Source: Macrococcus brunensis (lineage in GTDB: Bacteria > Bacillota > Bacilli > Staphylococcales > Staphylococcaceae). Taken from it: a stretch of DNA of 64,000 nt. The position numbers were made by a program, and so were the translations under genes. Location: contig NZ_SCWA01000013.1 of assembly GCF_004359615.1 (NCBI RefSeq), forward strand, positions 1 through 64,000, given 5' to 3'. The notes under the pieces were generated by a model, which was given only the letters and a program-made list of their open reading frames with translations, had not been told where the DNA came from and did no database searches. Shown in pieces: positions 54,854-64,000 of this stretch. The number at the start of each line of letters is the position of its first letter. Position 1 is the first letter of the stretch.

Positions 54854-56560
54854 TTATTGATGCTGAGCAAGCTGAAGTTGATAATATTTACCTCTTCGTG
54901 CCATTAATTCATCGTGACTGCCTGATTCAGCGATTCGCCCGTCTTCTATATAAAGAATGCGGTCAGCATCTCTGATAGTAGACAAACGATGTGCAATCGT
55001 TAAGGTAGTCCGGCCTTCTGATAGTTCCTTGAAGGCTGCCTGTATGCGATTCTCTGTTTCAACGTCAAGAGCGCTCGTCGCTTCATCTAGAATAATGACC
55101 TTCGGATTCTTAAGGAACATACGGGCAATAGAGACCCGCTGCTTCTGACCACCAGACAGTTTAGTACCACGTTCTCCGACAATTGTATCTATACCGTGTG
55201 GCAGGCCATCCACAAATGACTTGAGCTGTGCTTTATCAATAGCCCACATAATCTCCTCTTCAGTTGCTGTCATATCTCCGTAAGCGACGTTCTCCCTTAA
55301 TGTACCGCTGAATAGGAAGACATCCTGCTGAACAATACCGATCTGCTGTCTTAAGGACTCAAGCGTATAATCTCTGATGTCATCACCATTGATGGTGATA
55401 CGACCATTGATAGGATCATAGAACCTTGGTAACAGCGAGCATAGAGTGGTCTTCCCGCCGCCACTAGGACCGACCAGAGCAACTTTCTCACCTTCGTTCA
55501 CTGTAAACGATAAGTCATCAAGTATGGTCTTATCTCCATATTTAAAGGTCACATGCTCATAGCTGATAGTCTCAGGGGTAGATGCGAAAGTGACAGCGTC
55601 TTTAGAATCTTTGATTTCGGTTGTTGTCTCCATAATCTCTCTGAAGTTCTTAAAACCTGCAATTCCTTTTGGAAAGAGCTCGATAATCAGATTAATGGAC
55701 TGAAGCGGCTTAAAGAGAATATCTGTAATCATGATAAATGCCACAAACTCACCATTGGTCATATGACCATGCAGGACAAAATAACAGCCGAGTATCAGAA
55801 CAATGATTAAAGTGAATTTCTGTGCGATATAACCGATGGATGAGTTCCAGGACATATAGTTATAGGCCTTCAGTTTAGTCGCCCGGAATGCTTCATTTGC
55901 TGATTCAAATCTTTTCTGTTCATGCCGTTCATTCGTAAATGCCTGAACAAGACGAATACCGCCGATACTCTCACCAATCACTTCATTAAAAGTGGATACA
56001 TTCCCGAAAAGACGTTCAAATGCGGTTGTCATCTTCTGGTTGAAGTAAATCGTCAGAATAAAGATGATCGGAACAATACAGAATGTAATGAGTGCAAGCT
56101 TTACATCGATGAATAGCATAATCATCAGCGCGCCGATAACAGTCATCACTGCGACAAACACTTCTTCCGGTCCGTGATGGGCCACTTCCCCTATATCCAT
56201 CAGGTCATTGGTGAGACGGCCAATCAGTTTACCGGTCTTCATGTTATCGAAAAATCCGAAATTCAGTTTCTGCAGATGCTGATAGAGCTCATTACGGATA
56301 TCCCGTTCAATATTGGTTCCGAGCTTATGTCCCCAGTAAGTAACGATGAACTTAAGCAGAGAGACAAAGCCGTATACAAGAAATAAGCCGATTGCACCGA
56401 AGACGATATTTCGCCAGTCCTTAGATGGCAGCAGTTCGTCAATGAACAGACTGGTCATCAACGGAAAAATCAGTTCCAGTACACCGACAAAGACGGCTGA
56501 ACCGAAGTCAAGAATGAACAGCCCTTTATAAGGCTTGTAGTATTTAAAGAAATCTTTCAT
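54854..56560 (-). CDS. ABC exporter half-transporter (Sav1866/MsbA type)
   Basis: A 568-residue exporter with six membrane helices (residues about 10-300) fused to one ATPase domain. Walker A is GPSGGGKTTL, the Q-loop QQDVF, the signature LSGGQKQR, and Walker B VIILDEATSALD. It would work as a homodimer exporting lipids or drugs. The ATG at 56560 is 8 bases from GAAAGGG; an ATG six bases earlier is too close. Sav1866 itself differs in sequence; this is a relative, substrate unknown. Confidence 0.9.
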   Translation of the reverse strand: MKDFFKYYKPYKGLFILDFGSAVFVGVLELIFPLMTSLFIDELLPSKDWRNIVFGAIGLFLVYGFVSLLKFIVTYWGHKLGTNIERDIRNELYQHLQKLNFGFFDNMKTGKLIGRLTNDLMDIGEVAHHGPEEVFVAVMTVIGALMIMLFIDVKLALITFCIVPIIFILTIYFNQKMTTAFERLFGNVSTFNEVIGESIGGIRLVQAFTNERHEQKRFESANEAFRATKLKAYNYMSWNSSIGYIAQKFTLIIVLILGCYFVLHGHMTNGEFVAFIMITDILFKPLQSINLIIELFPKGIAGFKNFREIMETTTEIKDSKDAVTFASTPETISYEHVTFKYGDKTILDDLSFTVNEGEKVALVGPSGGGKTTLCSLLPRFYDPINGRITINGDDIRDYTLESLRQQIGIVQQDVFLFSGTLRENVAYGDMTATEEEIMWAIDKAQLKSFVDGLPHGIDTIVGERGTKLSGGQKQRVSIARMFLKNPKVIILDEATSALDVETENRIQAAFKELSEGRTTLTIAHRLSTIRDADRILYIEDGRIAESGSHDELMARRGKYYQLQLAQHQ

Positions 56561-56596
56561 TACCATAACCCTTTCCAGATAGACAATATAAGAGAC

Positions 56597-56623
56597 AGAA
56601 AAAAACTGCGGTTAGACCGCAGT
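56597..56623 (-). terminator. Terminator of the M42 peptidase gene
   Basis: ACTGCGG and CCGCAGT pair around a five-base loop, with seven T residues on the minus strand. Confidence 0.85.
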
Positions 56624-56624
56624 G

Positions 56625-57668
56625 TTAAATAAGTGGACTTTGTACATAAGCATAAAGAAGAGATTCAGTCGCCTGTATAGAACGTTCATGAGTTCTTTCC
56701 ATCGCATGAGAGGACTCAATACCTGCCCCGAACAGTGCATGCTTAATGTCATGGCCAGCAGAAATGGCTGCACTGGCGTCAGAGCCATAATACGGATAAA
56801 TATCTATTTTGTAATCAATACCATTGTCCTTACAGAGCTTGACGAGATGCTGACGAAGATGATAGTGATAGGGACCTGAGCTGTCTTTTGCACAGATAGA
56901 CACTGTATATTCATCTGACAGCTGTCCGTCACCTAACGCACCCATATCGACTGCGAGGTATTCAACCACTTCTTTTGGAATATTTGAATTTCCGCCGTAC
57001 CCGATCTCTTCATTATTTGAGAAGAAGAAATGAGTCGTATGAGGTAACTGGATATCATTCTCTTTCAGATGAACAAGTAATTCCAGCATAATCGCTGCAC
57101 TGACTTTATCATCGAGATGGCGTGATTTAACGAAACCGCTCTCTGTATGCTGGAAGCGGGGTTCAAAGCAGATAAAATCACCGACATTGATGCCAAGTGC
57201 CTTTGTTTCTTCTGCAGATGAGGTCACTTCATCTATACGGACCTCCATATGATCATCATCACGTTTAATATCATCATTCCCACGGTAGACATGGACACTT
57301 GTTTCATGGAGACAGATAGTCCCTGTGAAGACTCGGTCTGTGCTATGAATCTGACAGTACTCCCCTTCTGTCGCATGCCAGCTAAAGCCGCCGATTTTTG
57401 TCATCTTAAGTCGTCCGCTAGGTAGAATATCCTTGACCATCGCTCCTAGTGTATCGACATGTGCTGTGATAAAGCGATGGCGAGTATCATCAGCCCCTTT
57501 TACTGTGACACTCAAACCTCCTTTGTTTGTGACAGTACTGTCGATACCATGCGATTGCAAGTAATCCTGACAGTACTGGATTGCAGCGTAAGCATAGCCG
57601 GACGGTCCCGGAATATTGACCAGTGTCTCGACTTGCTTGATTGTTTCCTTTACATCTGGATAAGTCAT
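56625..57668 (-). CDS. M42-family metallo-aminopeptidase (FrvX/YsdC-like)
   Basis: A 347-residue cobalt- or zinc-dependent aminopeptidase/glucanase-like protein. Metal ligands appear in FITAHVDTLGAMV, SRHLDDKVSAAI, NNEEIGYGGNSN and AVDMGALGD, with the final His near the C-terminus. IPGPSGYAYA at the start is typical. The ATG at 57668 follows AAGGGGAA; a longer upstream frame has no site. It probably trims peptides in the cytoplasm. A terminator follows. Confidence 0.9.
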   Translation of the reverse strand: MTYPDVKETIKQVETLVNIPGPSGYAYAAIQYCQDYLQSHGIDSTVTNKGGLSVTVKGADDTRHRFITAHVDTLGAMVKDILPSGRLKMTKIGGFSWHATEGEYCQIHSTDRVFTGTICLHETSVHVYRGNDDIKRDDDHMEVRIDEVTSSAEETKALGINVGDFICFEPRFQHTESGFVKSRHLDDKVSAAIMLELLVHLKENDIQLPHTTHFFFSNNEEIGYGGNSNIPKEVVEYLAVDMGALGDGQLSDEYTVSICAKDSSGPYHYHLRQHLVKLCKDNGIDYKIDIYPYYGSDASAAISAGHDIKHALFGAGIESSHAMERTHERSIQATESLLYAYVQSPLI

Positions 57669-57757
57669 TCTTTCCCCTTCTTTCTTGAATGATAGGTCCA
57701 TTCCATCTTAAACGATATTTAAAATATTGACAACAACAGGTAATTCTTGTTAAAAAG

Positions 57758-58138
57758 CTACTGCTGATTGAAGAAAATTTCATCTTCATCATATGCATCG
57801 ATGGAGTTAGCTATATAAACATGTGTCATGATAAAGAACTGATTTGTAGTAGATTTAATATTGTTTCCTACATCTAATTGAAAGCGGATTGTTTCATCAT
57901 TCTCAGGCGTCAGATGCACGCGACTGATGATGTCATCGAAACTTTGAATATCACTTGTGTCATCCGTATTCTCCTGCCGTTCTACGAGCTGTATTTCGAT
58001 ATACTCAATATGACCTGTCTGACCACTCAGCTCGACAATTCCTTCAATCGTGTCACCTAAATGATATTCTGTCTGGCCGACACGTGTATCCACTGTTAAG
58101 TCTTCAAAGCCGATAGACGATAATAAGTTTTTAAACAT
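57758..58138 (-). CDS. Spo0M-like sporulation-control family protein, short form
   Basis: A 126-residue protein beginning MFKNLLSSIGFEDLTVDTRV, the N-terminal arrestin-like domain of Spo0M (SpoOM). Bacillus Spo0M has about 258 residues, so only the first half is present. There is a perfect AGGAGG before the ATG at 58138, and the divergent CDF gene starts 101 bases away. This organism does not sporulate, so the role must be different, perhaps a cytoskeletal or envelope scaffold. The end (DEDEIFFNQQ) may be a truncation. Confidence 0.75.
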   Translation of the reverse strand: MFKNLLSSIGFEDLTVDTRVGQTEYHLGDTIEGIVELSGQTGHIEYIEIQLVERQENTDDTSDIQSFDDIISRVHLTPENDETIRFQLDVGNNIKSTTNQFFIMTHVYIANSIDAYDEDEIFFNQQ

Positions 58139-58239
58139 ATATATGAGGCCTCCTAAGAGTAATTTTGTCTTTTTATTTAGGACTATCATCGCATATAATA
58201 GGGAAGAGAACAAATATGTTAAAAAAAGGAGATTATGAT

Positions 58240-59253
58240 ATGACAGGTTTGTTTAGTTTACTTAAAAAGGGAAGTAAATCTTCCTTAATGGCAGCCATTG
58301 TTAACTTCATTTTAGGTGCGCTGAAGTTTGGTGCATACTTGATTACCGGTAATGTTGCCATGTTCGCCGAAATGATGCATTCGCTTGGTGATGCAGCTAA
58401 TCAGTTATTCGTATGGATTGGTTCTGCTGTATCAAAGAAAGACCCTAATGAGAAGTTTCCTTTCGGTTACGGACGTCTTGTTAATATAGTCTGCTTATTC
58501 GCAGTCATCATCGTAGCGATACTTGCATACGAAACAGTGCTTGAAGGCATCCACCATATTCAGCATCCTTCACATGAAGGACAGCCGTTTAACCATTTTC
58601 TGATCAATGCAGGTGTTTTGCTCATTGGTATCGTGCTTGAGGCAGCAGTTTTATATAAAGCTGGAAAAGAAGTACTGGAAGAGGCACATAAACCGATGAC
58701 TGGCATCCACCCTTTTACAACAAGTTATTTAAGTTTAAATAAAGCTAAGCCTGCTACGAAGCTTGTATTTATGGAAGATACAGTTGCAACTTTAGGTGGC
58801 GTATTAGCACTGATTGCCATCGTTATTGCACGCCTGACAGGTTTCGGTCAAATAGAAGGAATTGTATCCGTTATTATCGGTCTTATGATGTTCTTTGTGG
58901 TTGCACGTGTTTTCCTGGAAAATGCTGCGGGTGCTATCGGTGTGTCTGATCAGGAGATGGAAGTAAATGCATCACGTATCATCCTGGAAAATGAGCATAT
59001 TACAGATATTAAACGTCTGACAGTCCTGAAAGAAGGAGAAGATCTTCATTTAGAAGCTGTACTTGAAACACCGTATGCTGATATGAATTTAAGACAGCTC
59101 TCTGAAATCAAGAAACAGATTGCACAACGTCTGCTGGAACAGCCCCATGTTGTAGATGTTAACTTAGAGTTTATGGAAGCGGATGATGTACGTGACTGGA
59201 AAAATGATCATGGTTCATCAACATACAGAATGTTTACCAAGGAGGATAAATAA
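58240..59253 (+). CDS. Cation diffusion facilitator transporter
   Basis: A 337-residue CDF exporter with about five to six membrane helices and a cytoplasmic ferredoxin-like C-terminal domain. Metal-binding sites are HSLGD in [12 protein letters not shown] and [11 protein letters not shown], where the second His is replaced by Glu as in the ZnT9/YdbO-like branch. [10 protein letters not shown] is typical. Zinc or manganese is the probable substrate. The ATG at 58240 is 8 bases from AAGGAG; a longer upstream frame is not supported. The stop overlaps the tautomerase ATG. Confidence 0.9.
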   Translation: MTGLFSLLKKGSKSSLMAAIVNFILGALKFGAYLITGNVAMFAEMMHSLGDAANQLFVWIGSAVSKKDPNEKFPFGYGRLVNIVCLFAVIIVAILAYETVLEGIHHIQHPSHEGQPFNHFLINAGVLLIGIVLEAAVLYKAGKEVLEEAHKPMTGIHPFTTSYLSLNKAKPATKLVFMEDTVATLGGVLALIAIVIARLTGFGQIEGIVSVIIGLMMFFVVARVFLENAAGAIGVSDQEMEVNASRIILENEHITDIKRLTVLKEGEDLHLEAVLETPYADMNLRQLSEIKKQIAQRLLEQPHVVDVNLEFMEADDVRDWKNDHGSSTYRMFTKEDK

Positions 59254-59438
59254 TGCCTTTCGTTACAATTGAACTTATTGAAGGTCGTACAGAAGAACAG
59301 CTTAAAGCGATGGTGACAGAAGTCACTGAAGTCGTGTGTAGAACAACCAATGCACCTAAAGAAAACATCCATGTTTTTGTAGAAGAACTGAAGAAAAATC
59401 GTTACGCTGTTAACGGAAAACTTAAATCAGAAGAATAA
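59253..59438 (+). CDS. 4-oxalocrotonate tautomerase family protein
   Basis: A 61-residue tautomerase starting [20 protein letters not shown]; the Pro after Met becomes the catalytic N-terminal base once Met is removed. Family enzymes form hexamers; the natural substrate in staphylococci is unknown. Coupled with the CDF gene (TAATG) and followed by a terminator. Confidence 0.93.
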   Translation: MPFVTIELIEGRTEEQLKAMVTEVTEVVCRTTNAPKENIHVFVEELKKNRYAVNGKLKSEE

Positions 59439-59475
59439 AAAATAGGTGTACTCATCTCGAGTACACCTATTTTAT
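59437..59475. terminator. Bidirectional terminator between tautomerase and lytR-type genes
   Basis: AAAATAGGTGTAC pairs with GTACACCTATTTT around TCATCTCGA, a 13-bp stem with A and T flanks. Confidence 0.9.
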
Positions 59476-60410
59476 TTTGCCAAAAATTCTTTGATTGCCT
59501 TTTTATTAGATTCCTTATCAATATCGAGTACATTCCCTACTCCGTAAACGTCCTTGAAATTAAACGTCCCTTTAACAGGGATAACGAGCGACTGAATATC
59601 TTTATCGCCTCTGATCGCAAACGATGCGCCAGTTCTAAAAATATCACTATTTGTGAGATTAGTATCGACATACCCTCTCGCGATACCTGCAAGTTTAGGT
59701 ACTTTTGGCAATGTAGAAAGTGAGATGAACTCACTCTGCAGTGCTTTTATAACCTGCTGCTGTCTTCTGACACGGCCGAAATCAGATTCCTCGTCATTTC
59801 TGAATCGCGCGTAACCGAGCAGTTCTTTACCATTCAGGTTATGCTGTCCTTTTTGAAGTGATACGCCGATTTTCTCAGACATATCTTTCTCAACATTAAT
59901 CGGAACCCCTTCTGGTGACAATTCATCAACCATCTGTTCAAAGCCCTTGAAGTCAATAATGGCATAATACTCCAGGTCAATATCCAGATTCTTCTTTAAT
60001 GTCTGGCGAAGGAGTTCAGGGCCGCCGAGTGTGTACGCTGTATTAATCTTATAGTTCTGATAGCCTGGAATTTCAGCATAAATGTCGCGCATCACAGACA
60101 TCAGTTTCATTTTTTTGCTTAAATAATCATATTGCGCAATCATAATGGAGTCTGTGCGGGCAGAACCATCTACAACCCGGTCCTGACCTAATATAAGAAT
60201 ATTGACTTTAGCATCCTTATTAATCGGTCCATTAAACTCATATTTTTTTTCCTGCTTGCCATGGTCCCTCGCAAATTGAATGCCGTTATTATAACTTGAT
60301 TTAATCCAGAACCCGAGTAAAACAAGTATGGCTATAAGCCCCAGAATGATAAACGGCAGTTTGCGCAGTCTGGTTTTTTTCTTACGTTTGTATACTTTTT
60401 TCGTGCTCAT
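59472..60410 (-). CDS. msrR: LytR-CpsA-Psr family protein (MsrR-like)
   Basis: A 312-residue membrane-anchored enzyme that attaches wall teichoic acid or other polymers to peptidoglycan. A basic start ([14 protein letters not shown]) is followed by one helix (about 15-38) and the LCP domain with [34 protein letters not shown] and [13 protein letters not shown] carrying the Arg and Asp that bind the lipid phosphate. By position near femAB it fits MsrR of S. aureus. The ATG at 60410 has AAGAGGGA upstream. Confidence 0.88.
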   Translation of the reverse strand: MSTKKVYKRKKKTRLRKLPFIILGLIAILVLLGFWIKSSYNNGIQFARDHGKQEKKYEFNGPINKDAKVNILILGQDRVVDGSARTDSIMIAQYDYLSKKMKLMSVMRDIYAEIPGYQNYKINTAYTLGGPELLRQTLKKNLDIDLEYYAIIDFKGFEQMVDELSPEGVPINVEKDMSEKIGVSLQKGQHNLNGKELLGYARFRNDEESDFGRVRRQQQVIKALQSEFISLSTLPKVPKLAGIARGYVDTNLTNSDIFRTGASFAIRGDKDIQSLVIPVKGTFNFKDVYGVGNVLDIDKESNKKAIKEFLAK

Positions 60411-60510
60411 GACATCCCTCTTCCAATCTTCCGAAACTATAATTAACTTATCCAATAAATATCTAAAAAGCAAGGGAAATCAGTAAAGATACTTCTAACG
60501 CCCGATAACT

Positions 60511-61662
60511 TTATTGATGAACATCATAAGGGCCAGAGTCCTCTGAAAAATAGCGGTTATAACGTTTCTTGAATTTATCAAAAAGATGAGAAATAATCAC
60601 GCGGATAATGGCATATGCAGGAATAGCTAAAATAACGCCTAATACACCGGCTAGATTACCAGCGCAGAGAAGGACAAAGATAATAGTTAAAGGATGAATC
60701 TGCATCGTCTTACCCATAATATTGGGCGAAATAAAGTGCCCTTCAAGGAACTGAACAGCGACCCAGACGATGGCGAGCTTAAGCAATGTAAACGGTGAAT
60801 CGACAAGTGCAATGACAATGGCAGGGCTGATAGCAATAGTTGGCCCCAGATACGGAACGACACTCGTAACTGCCGCGATAGATGCTAATACTAAAGCATA
60901 TTCCAGACCGATGATATTGTAGCCAATAAATAATAGAACACCGATACACAGTGATACAATTAACTGTCCCTGGATATATGAACCTACCTGAATATCCATT
61001 TTAAGCAGAATATCATGTACATCCTGACGATATTTTGGCGGTGTAAGCTTAAGTACATAGTTAAGGAACTGGTCGCCATCTTTAAGTAAGAAGAACAGAA
61101 CAAACGGAAAAGTCCCAATAACGATGATCACACTCATTAAAGTATCTATTATAGAGCGAAACTTTGATGGCAGCTTATCCATATAATCATTCGCCTTATC
61201 TTGTAACGTGGCAAGATGATTATTAATCCAGCTCTGTACATCAGCCATATAAGGTTCAATAAAGGAATTCTTAGTAAATTGATTAAAGACATCCCCTAAA
61301 TGATCAACATAGGATGGAAAATGGTTGATGAAACGGATAAGCTGTTCCTGTATTAATGGTACTAGCAAGGTAATAGTGCCGACTAGTACACCAATAATGA
61401 TCACAATGAGCAGAATAATACCCCATAGTCTTTTAATGCGATATTTTTCCAGAAAGTTTACGACTGGATTAAGCAAATAAAAAAAGATAAAGGCTACAAT
61501 AATAGGACCAATAATTGTTTTGACAATGGTTACTACCGGATCAAAAATAAAGGACACCTGGTTGGTGATAAAGATAAGAATGCCAATCAAAATAGCAACC
61601 AGCAATGTATAAATAATGGTTGCCCCACCTAAAAAGGAAATAAATCGATTGTTTTTGAACAT
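60511..61662 (-). CDS. AI-2E family transporter
   Basis: A 383-residue membrane protein with about eight helices of the AI-2E (TqsA/PerM-like) family. Segments FFYLLNPVVNFLEKYRIKR, LFFLLKDGDQFL, GQLIVSLCIGVL and VPYLGPTIAISPAI are conserved. Substrate is uncertain: family members move autoinducer-2, sodium or other solutes. AAGGAGA precedes the ATG by about 11 bases. It stands alone between ptsG and the LytR-type gene. Confidence 0.9.
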   Translation of the reverse strand: MFKNNRFISFLGGATIIYTLLVAILIGILIFITNQVSFIFDPVVTIVKTIIGPIIVAFIFFYLLNPVVNFLEKYRIKRLWGIILLIVIIIGVLVGTITLLVPLIQEQLIRFINHFPSYVDHLGDVFNQFTKNSFIEPYMADVQSWINNHLATLQDKANDYMDKLPSKFRSIIDTLMSVIIVIGTFPFVLFFLLKDGDQFLNYVLKLTPPKYRQDVHDILLKMDIQVGSYIQGQLIVSLCIGVLLFIGYNIIGLEYALVLASIAAVTSVVPYLGPTIAISPAIVIALVDSPFTLLKLAIVWVAVQFLEGHFISPNIMGKTMQIHPLTIIFVLLCAGNLAGVLGVILAIPAYAIIRVIISHLFDKFKKRYNRYFSEDSGPYDVHQ

Positions 61663-61690
61663 TTTTTTCTCACTCTCCTTATTTTCATGT

Positions 61691-61735
61691 TTAATTTATA
61701 TATATAATTATTAGTTTACATAATAAAGTTATTAT
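61691..61735 (-). repeat. Dispersed AT-rich element, copy 5
   Basis: Core TTATGTAAACT on the minus strand (61723-61713) in AT-only DNA between the ptsG terminator and the AI-2E gene. Confidence 0.65.
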
Positions 61736-61744
61736 ATTTAAAAA

Positions 61745-61779
61745 TAAAAAAACAAAAGCTCTGGTTTCCCAGAGCCTTC
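61745..61779 (-). terminator. Terminator of ptsG
   Basis: AAGGCTCTGG and CCAGAGCTT pair around GAAA, followed on the minus strand by TTGTTTTTTT. Confidence 0.85.
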
Positions 61780-61782
61780 ATT

Positions 61783-63852
61783 TTACTTGATTTCCATTAA
61801 TTTGTCGCCATGTTTAATGTTACCATATTGAACTTCTATCATTTGTTTGTTGCCAAGATTAGTGAAAACTAACGGTGTGATATCACTCTTCGCATTTTCT
61901 CTAATATAATTTAAATCTGCTTTAAGTAAAGGCTGTCCTATTACGATGGCATCTCCTGGTTTTACAAGTACTTCGAATCCCTGACCTTTTAAACCGACAG
62001 TCTCCAGACCGAAGTGAATCAGCATCTCAAGGCCCTCTTCTGACTCAAGTCCAAGCGCATGTTTAGTTGGGAAGTCCATTTTCACTACGCCGTCAAACGG
62101 TGCATATACTACACCTTCTTCAGGAATGACTGCGACACCCTCACCCATCATTTTACCTGCAAACACTTCATCAGGTACTTTCGTAATATCTACAACTTCA
62201 CCTGAAATAGGAGCAAATACTTCTGTCAGTCCTTTTTCTTCTGTTGATTCAATCACTACATCATCAGGTGCTTCTGCTGTATGTGTCTGTTCTGGACGAG
62301 TAATCTCGCCAGACATAATACGAGCCATATCATGTTTGATCTGATCTGATTTAGGACCAAAGATAGCTTGCATGTTGTTACCTACTTCAAGCACACCAGC
62401 GGCTCCTAAAGCTTTTAATTCATTTGTATCTACTTTAGATTTATCTTTAACTTCTACACGTAAACGTGTGATACATGCATCCAGATGTTTGATGTTCTCT
62501 CTACCGCCCATCGCATCTAAGACGTGGAATGGTAATTCACCCGCTGTTGAAGCTTTAGAAGTCGTTTCTTCAACTTCACGACCCGGTGTTTTTAAATTGA
62601 ATTTTTTAATCGCAAATGTAAATAAGAAGTAGTAGATTACTGCATATACAAGACCAACTGGAATAACGAGTAATGCATTTGTACGATCCCAGTTCAATAA
62701 GCCGAATAAAGTATAGTCAATAAATCCACCAGAGAATGTCATCCCGATTTTAACGTGCAGCAAATGCATAACAAGGAATGATGTACCTGCAAGCAGTACA
62801 TGAATCGCGTAAAGAATCGGAGCAACAAATAAGAATGAGAACTCAAGAGGTTCTGTAATACCTGTTAAGAATGATGTTAAAGCAGCTGACAGCATCAGAC
62901 CGCCTACTACTTTTTTACGTTCAGGACGAGCCTGACGGTAAATAGCGAACGCAGCTGCTGGAAGACCGAACATCATGAAAGGATATTTACCTGTAGTGAA
63001 CATACCAGCTGTAAAAGGCACACCGTCTTTCATCTGAGCCATCCAGATACTCTGGTCACCACGCACGATGTTCCCTGCTGCATTTGTATACTGACCAAAC
63101 TCGAACCAGAATGGTGCATAGAAGATATGGTGCAGACCAAATGGAATCAGTGCACGCTCAATAATACCGAAAATAAATGTTGTTAAGACAAGGTTTTTAT
63201 CTAATAAGAACTGTGATAATTCATTTAAACCTGTCTGTATAGGCGGCCAGATGATTGACAGGATAATCCCTGTCAGAATCGCCATTACAGATGTGATGAT
63301 TGGAACGAATCGTTTGCCGGCAAAGAATCCGAGGAAGGCCGGTAAAGTGATGTTATAGAATTTGTTGTAACACCATGCTGCAACAGCACCGATGATGATA
63401 CCGCCGAATACACCAGTCTGAAGTGTCGGAATCCCTAGGATAAGAGCATGAGCAGGTTCTTTTGCAGATTGACCAAGTACTTTAGCTCCTGCTGCATAAC
63501 TGTAAATATTATCGATGGTAATCCCTTTGATCTTACCCATCGTTGCATTCATAATTAAGTAACCAACAAGTGCAGCAAGTCCTGCTACACCATCACCCGT
63601 TGCAAGTCCAAGAGCCGTACCAATCGCAAATAATAAAGGCAGATTGTCAAAGATAACCTGACCGGCAGACTCCATAATACCTGATAACATAACGAAGAAA
63701 TCAGCTTTCAACCAAGGTGCGAACTGTACAAGCTGGTCATTGTGCATCGCATTACCAAACGCAAGTAGAATACCTGCAGCCGGCAGAATCGCAACAGGCA
63801 GCATGAGCGCTTTACCAATACGCTGCAATTGACCGAATAACATTTTGAACAT
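61783..63852 (-). CDS. ptsG: PTS glucose permease EIICBA
   Basis: A 689-residue glucose phosphotransferase permease. EIIC membrane domain about 1-420 ([35 protein letters not shown]), EIIB domain with phosphorylated Cys460 in [10 protein letters not shown], and EIIA domain with phosphorylated His613 in [16 protein letters not shown]. It takes up and phosphorylates glucose. AGGAGGG precedes the ATG. The upstream leader carries a GlcT-type antiterminator. Confidence 0.96.
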   Translation of the reverse strand: MFKMLFGQLQRIGKALMLPVAILPAAGILLAFGNAMHNDQLVQFAPWLKADFFVMLSGIMESAGQVIFDNLPLLFAIGTALGLATGDGVAGLAALVGYLIMNATMGKIKGITIDNIYSYAAGAKVLGQSAKEPAHALILGIPTLQTGVFGGIIIGAVAAWCYNKFYNITLPAFLGFFAGKRFVPIITSVMAILTGIILSIIWPPIQTGLNELSQFLLDKNLVLTTFIFGIIERALIPFGLHHIFYAPFWFEFGQYTNAAGNIVRGDQSIWMAQMKDGVPFTAGMFTTGKYPFMMFGLPAAAFAIYRQARPERKKVVGGLMLSAALTSFLTGITEPLEFSFLFVAPILYAIHVLLAGTSFLVMHLLHVKIGMTFSGGFIDYTLFGLLNWDRTNALLVIPVGLVYAVIYYFLFTFAIKKFNLKTPGREVEETTSKASTAGELPFHVLDAMGGRENIKHLDACITRLRVEVKDKSKVDTNELKALGAAGVLEVGNNMQAIFGPKSDQIKHDMARIMSGEITRPEQTHTAEAPDDVVIESTEEKGLTEVFAPISGEVVDITKVPDEVFAGKMMGEGVAVIPEEGVVYAPFDGVVKMDFPTKHALGLESEEGLEMLIHFGLETVGLKGQGFEVLVKPGDAIVIGQPLLKADLNYIRENAKSDITPLVFTNLGNKQMIEVQYGNIKHGDKLMEIK

Positions 63853-63893
63853 AGAATTACCCTCCTTTTATTGTTAAGACATTTGAATGACAC

Positions 63894-63970
63894 AAAAAGG
63901 CATGAGTCTAGACTGGTCCCTTCGTACCAGCCTTAGACTCATGCCTGCATAATCAGTTACACGTCTGTAG
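63894..63970 (-). promoter_or_regulatory. GlcT-type antitermination leader of ptsG
   Basis: On the minus strand, GGCATGAGTCTA (63945-63934 region) pairs with TAGACTCATGCC (63910-63899) through an inner stem, followed by TTTTT: a strong intrinsic terminator 42 bases before the ptsG ATG. Just upstream, and overlapping its 5' arm, CGTGTAACTGATTATGCAGG resembles the RAT antiterminator recognised by GlcT in Bacillus and Staphylococcus. GlcT binding when glucose is present would prevent terminator folding. Confidence 0.75.
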
Positions 63971-64000
63971 CTTCAGTATTAAACTGCTGTATATGCATTG

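Noticed and set aside
57490-57798. A 102-codon frame overlapping the M42 peptidase start on the same strand
   Set aside because: Different frame from the certain peptidase gene, no binding site, odd composition.

Overview
The window reads as chromosomal DNA of a low-GC Gram-positive coccus of the Staphylococcaceae, most likely Macrococcus. As I remember staphylococcal maps, much of the gene order is shared with them: recU-pbp2, gpsB-rnpB, cvfC-brx, thyA-dfrA, msrAB-crr, ctpA-murG, arlRS-odhAB, brnQ, femAB, msrR-type LytR. The B-family (ba3-like) cytochrome c oxidase at 7.5-9.9 kb favours oxidase-positive Macrococcus over Staphylococcus. The assignment rests on protein resemblance and synteny recalled from memory; no search was run.

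Layout. 0-0.3 kb: N-terminal part of an IS1182-type transposase cut by the window edge. 0.5-5.2 kb: cell-wall and DNA-repair block (pbp2, recU, yppE, ypsA, gpsB) and RNase P RNA. 5.3-9.9 kb: a THUMP methyltransferase, a luciferase-like oxidoreductase and a three-gene cytochrome oxidase operon. 10-18.8 kb: double dynamin, sulfurtransferase, 5' nuclease, RNase H-like protein, queuosine-precursor transporter, zinc-finger protein, cvfC, bacilliredoxin, methyltransferase. 18.7-23.2 kb: a hydrophobic 24-residue peptide gene facing thyA-dfrA-plsC-ypmS-msrA-msrB-crr-yozE, which is tightly packed. 23.3-32.8 kb: ctpA, murG, PAP2, a Fur-box-flanked small RNA gene resembling staphylococcal IsrR, arlRS, odhAB. 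32.8-46.2 kb: VOC protein, MoxR/VWA pair, brnQ, telA-xpaC, an acylphosphatase with no standard start codon, cspA with a structured leader, an ABC-F protein, cvfB, pepF. 46.3-50.9 kb: a secreted beta-propeller-like protein, then a stretch of decayed genes (a HigBA-like toxin-antitoxin pair, two peptide-type ABC permeases, a MazEF-like pair). 51-64 kb: femAB, a satD-type operon with twin palindromic operators, an ABC exporter, M42 peptidase, Spo0M-like protein, CDF transporter, tautomerase, LytR-type protein, AI-2E transporter, and ptsG with a GlcT-type antitermination leader.

How parts work together. pbp2, gpsB, murG, femAB, the LytR protein and ctpA all serve envelope construction. odhAB, ptsG, crr and the oxidase serve central carbon flow and respiration; their control regions carry candidate sites for CcpA (odhA), a CRP/FNR-type regulator (oxidase) and GlcT (ptsG), and brnQ has a near-perfect CodY box. 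The candidate Fur-controlled RNA has cytosine-rich stretches complementary to the ribosome binding sites of odhA and odhB.

The least explained signals are a short AT-rich element with a fixed 11-base core found five times, always in intergenic DNA near a terminator; the small RNA; the 24-residue peptide gene; and the satD operators. No CRISPR array, tRNA gene or complete insertion sequence was seen.
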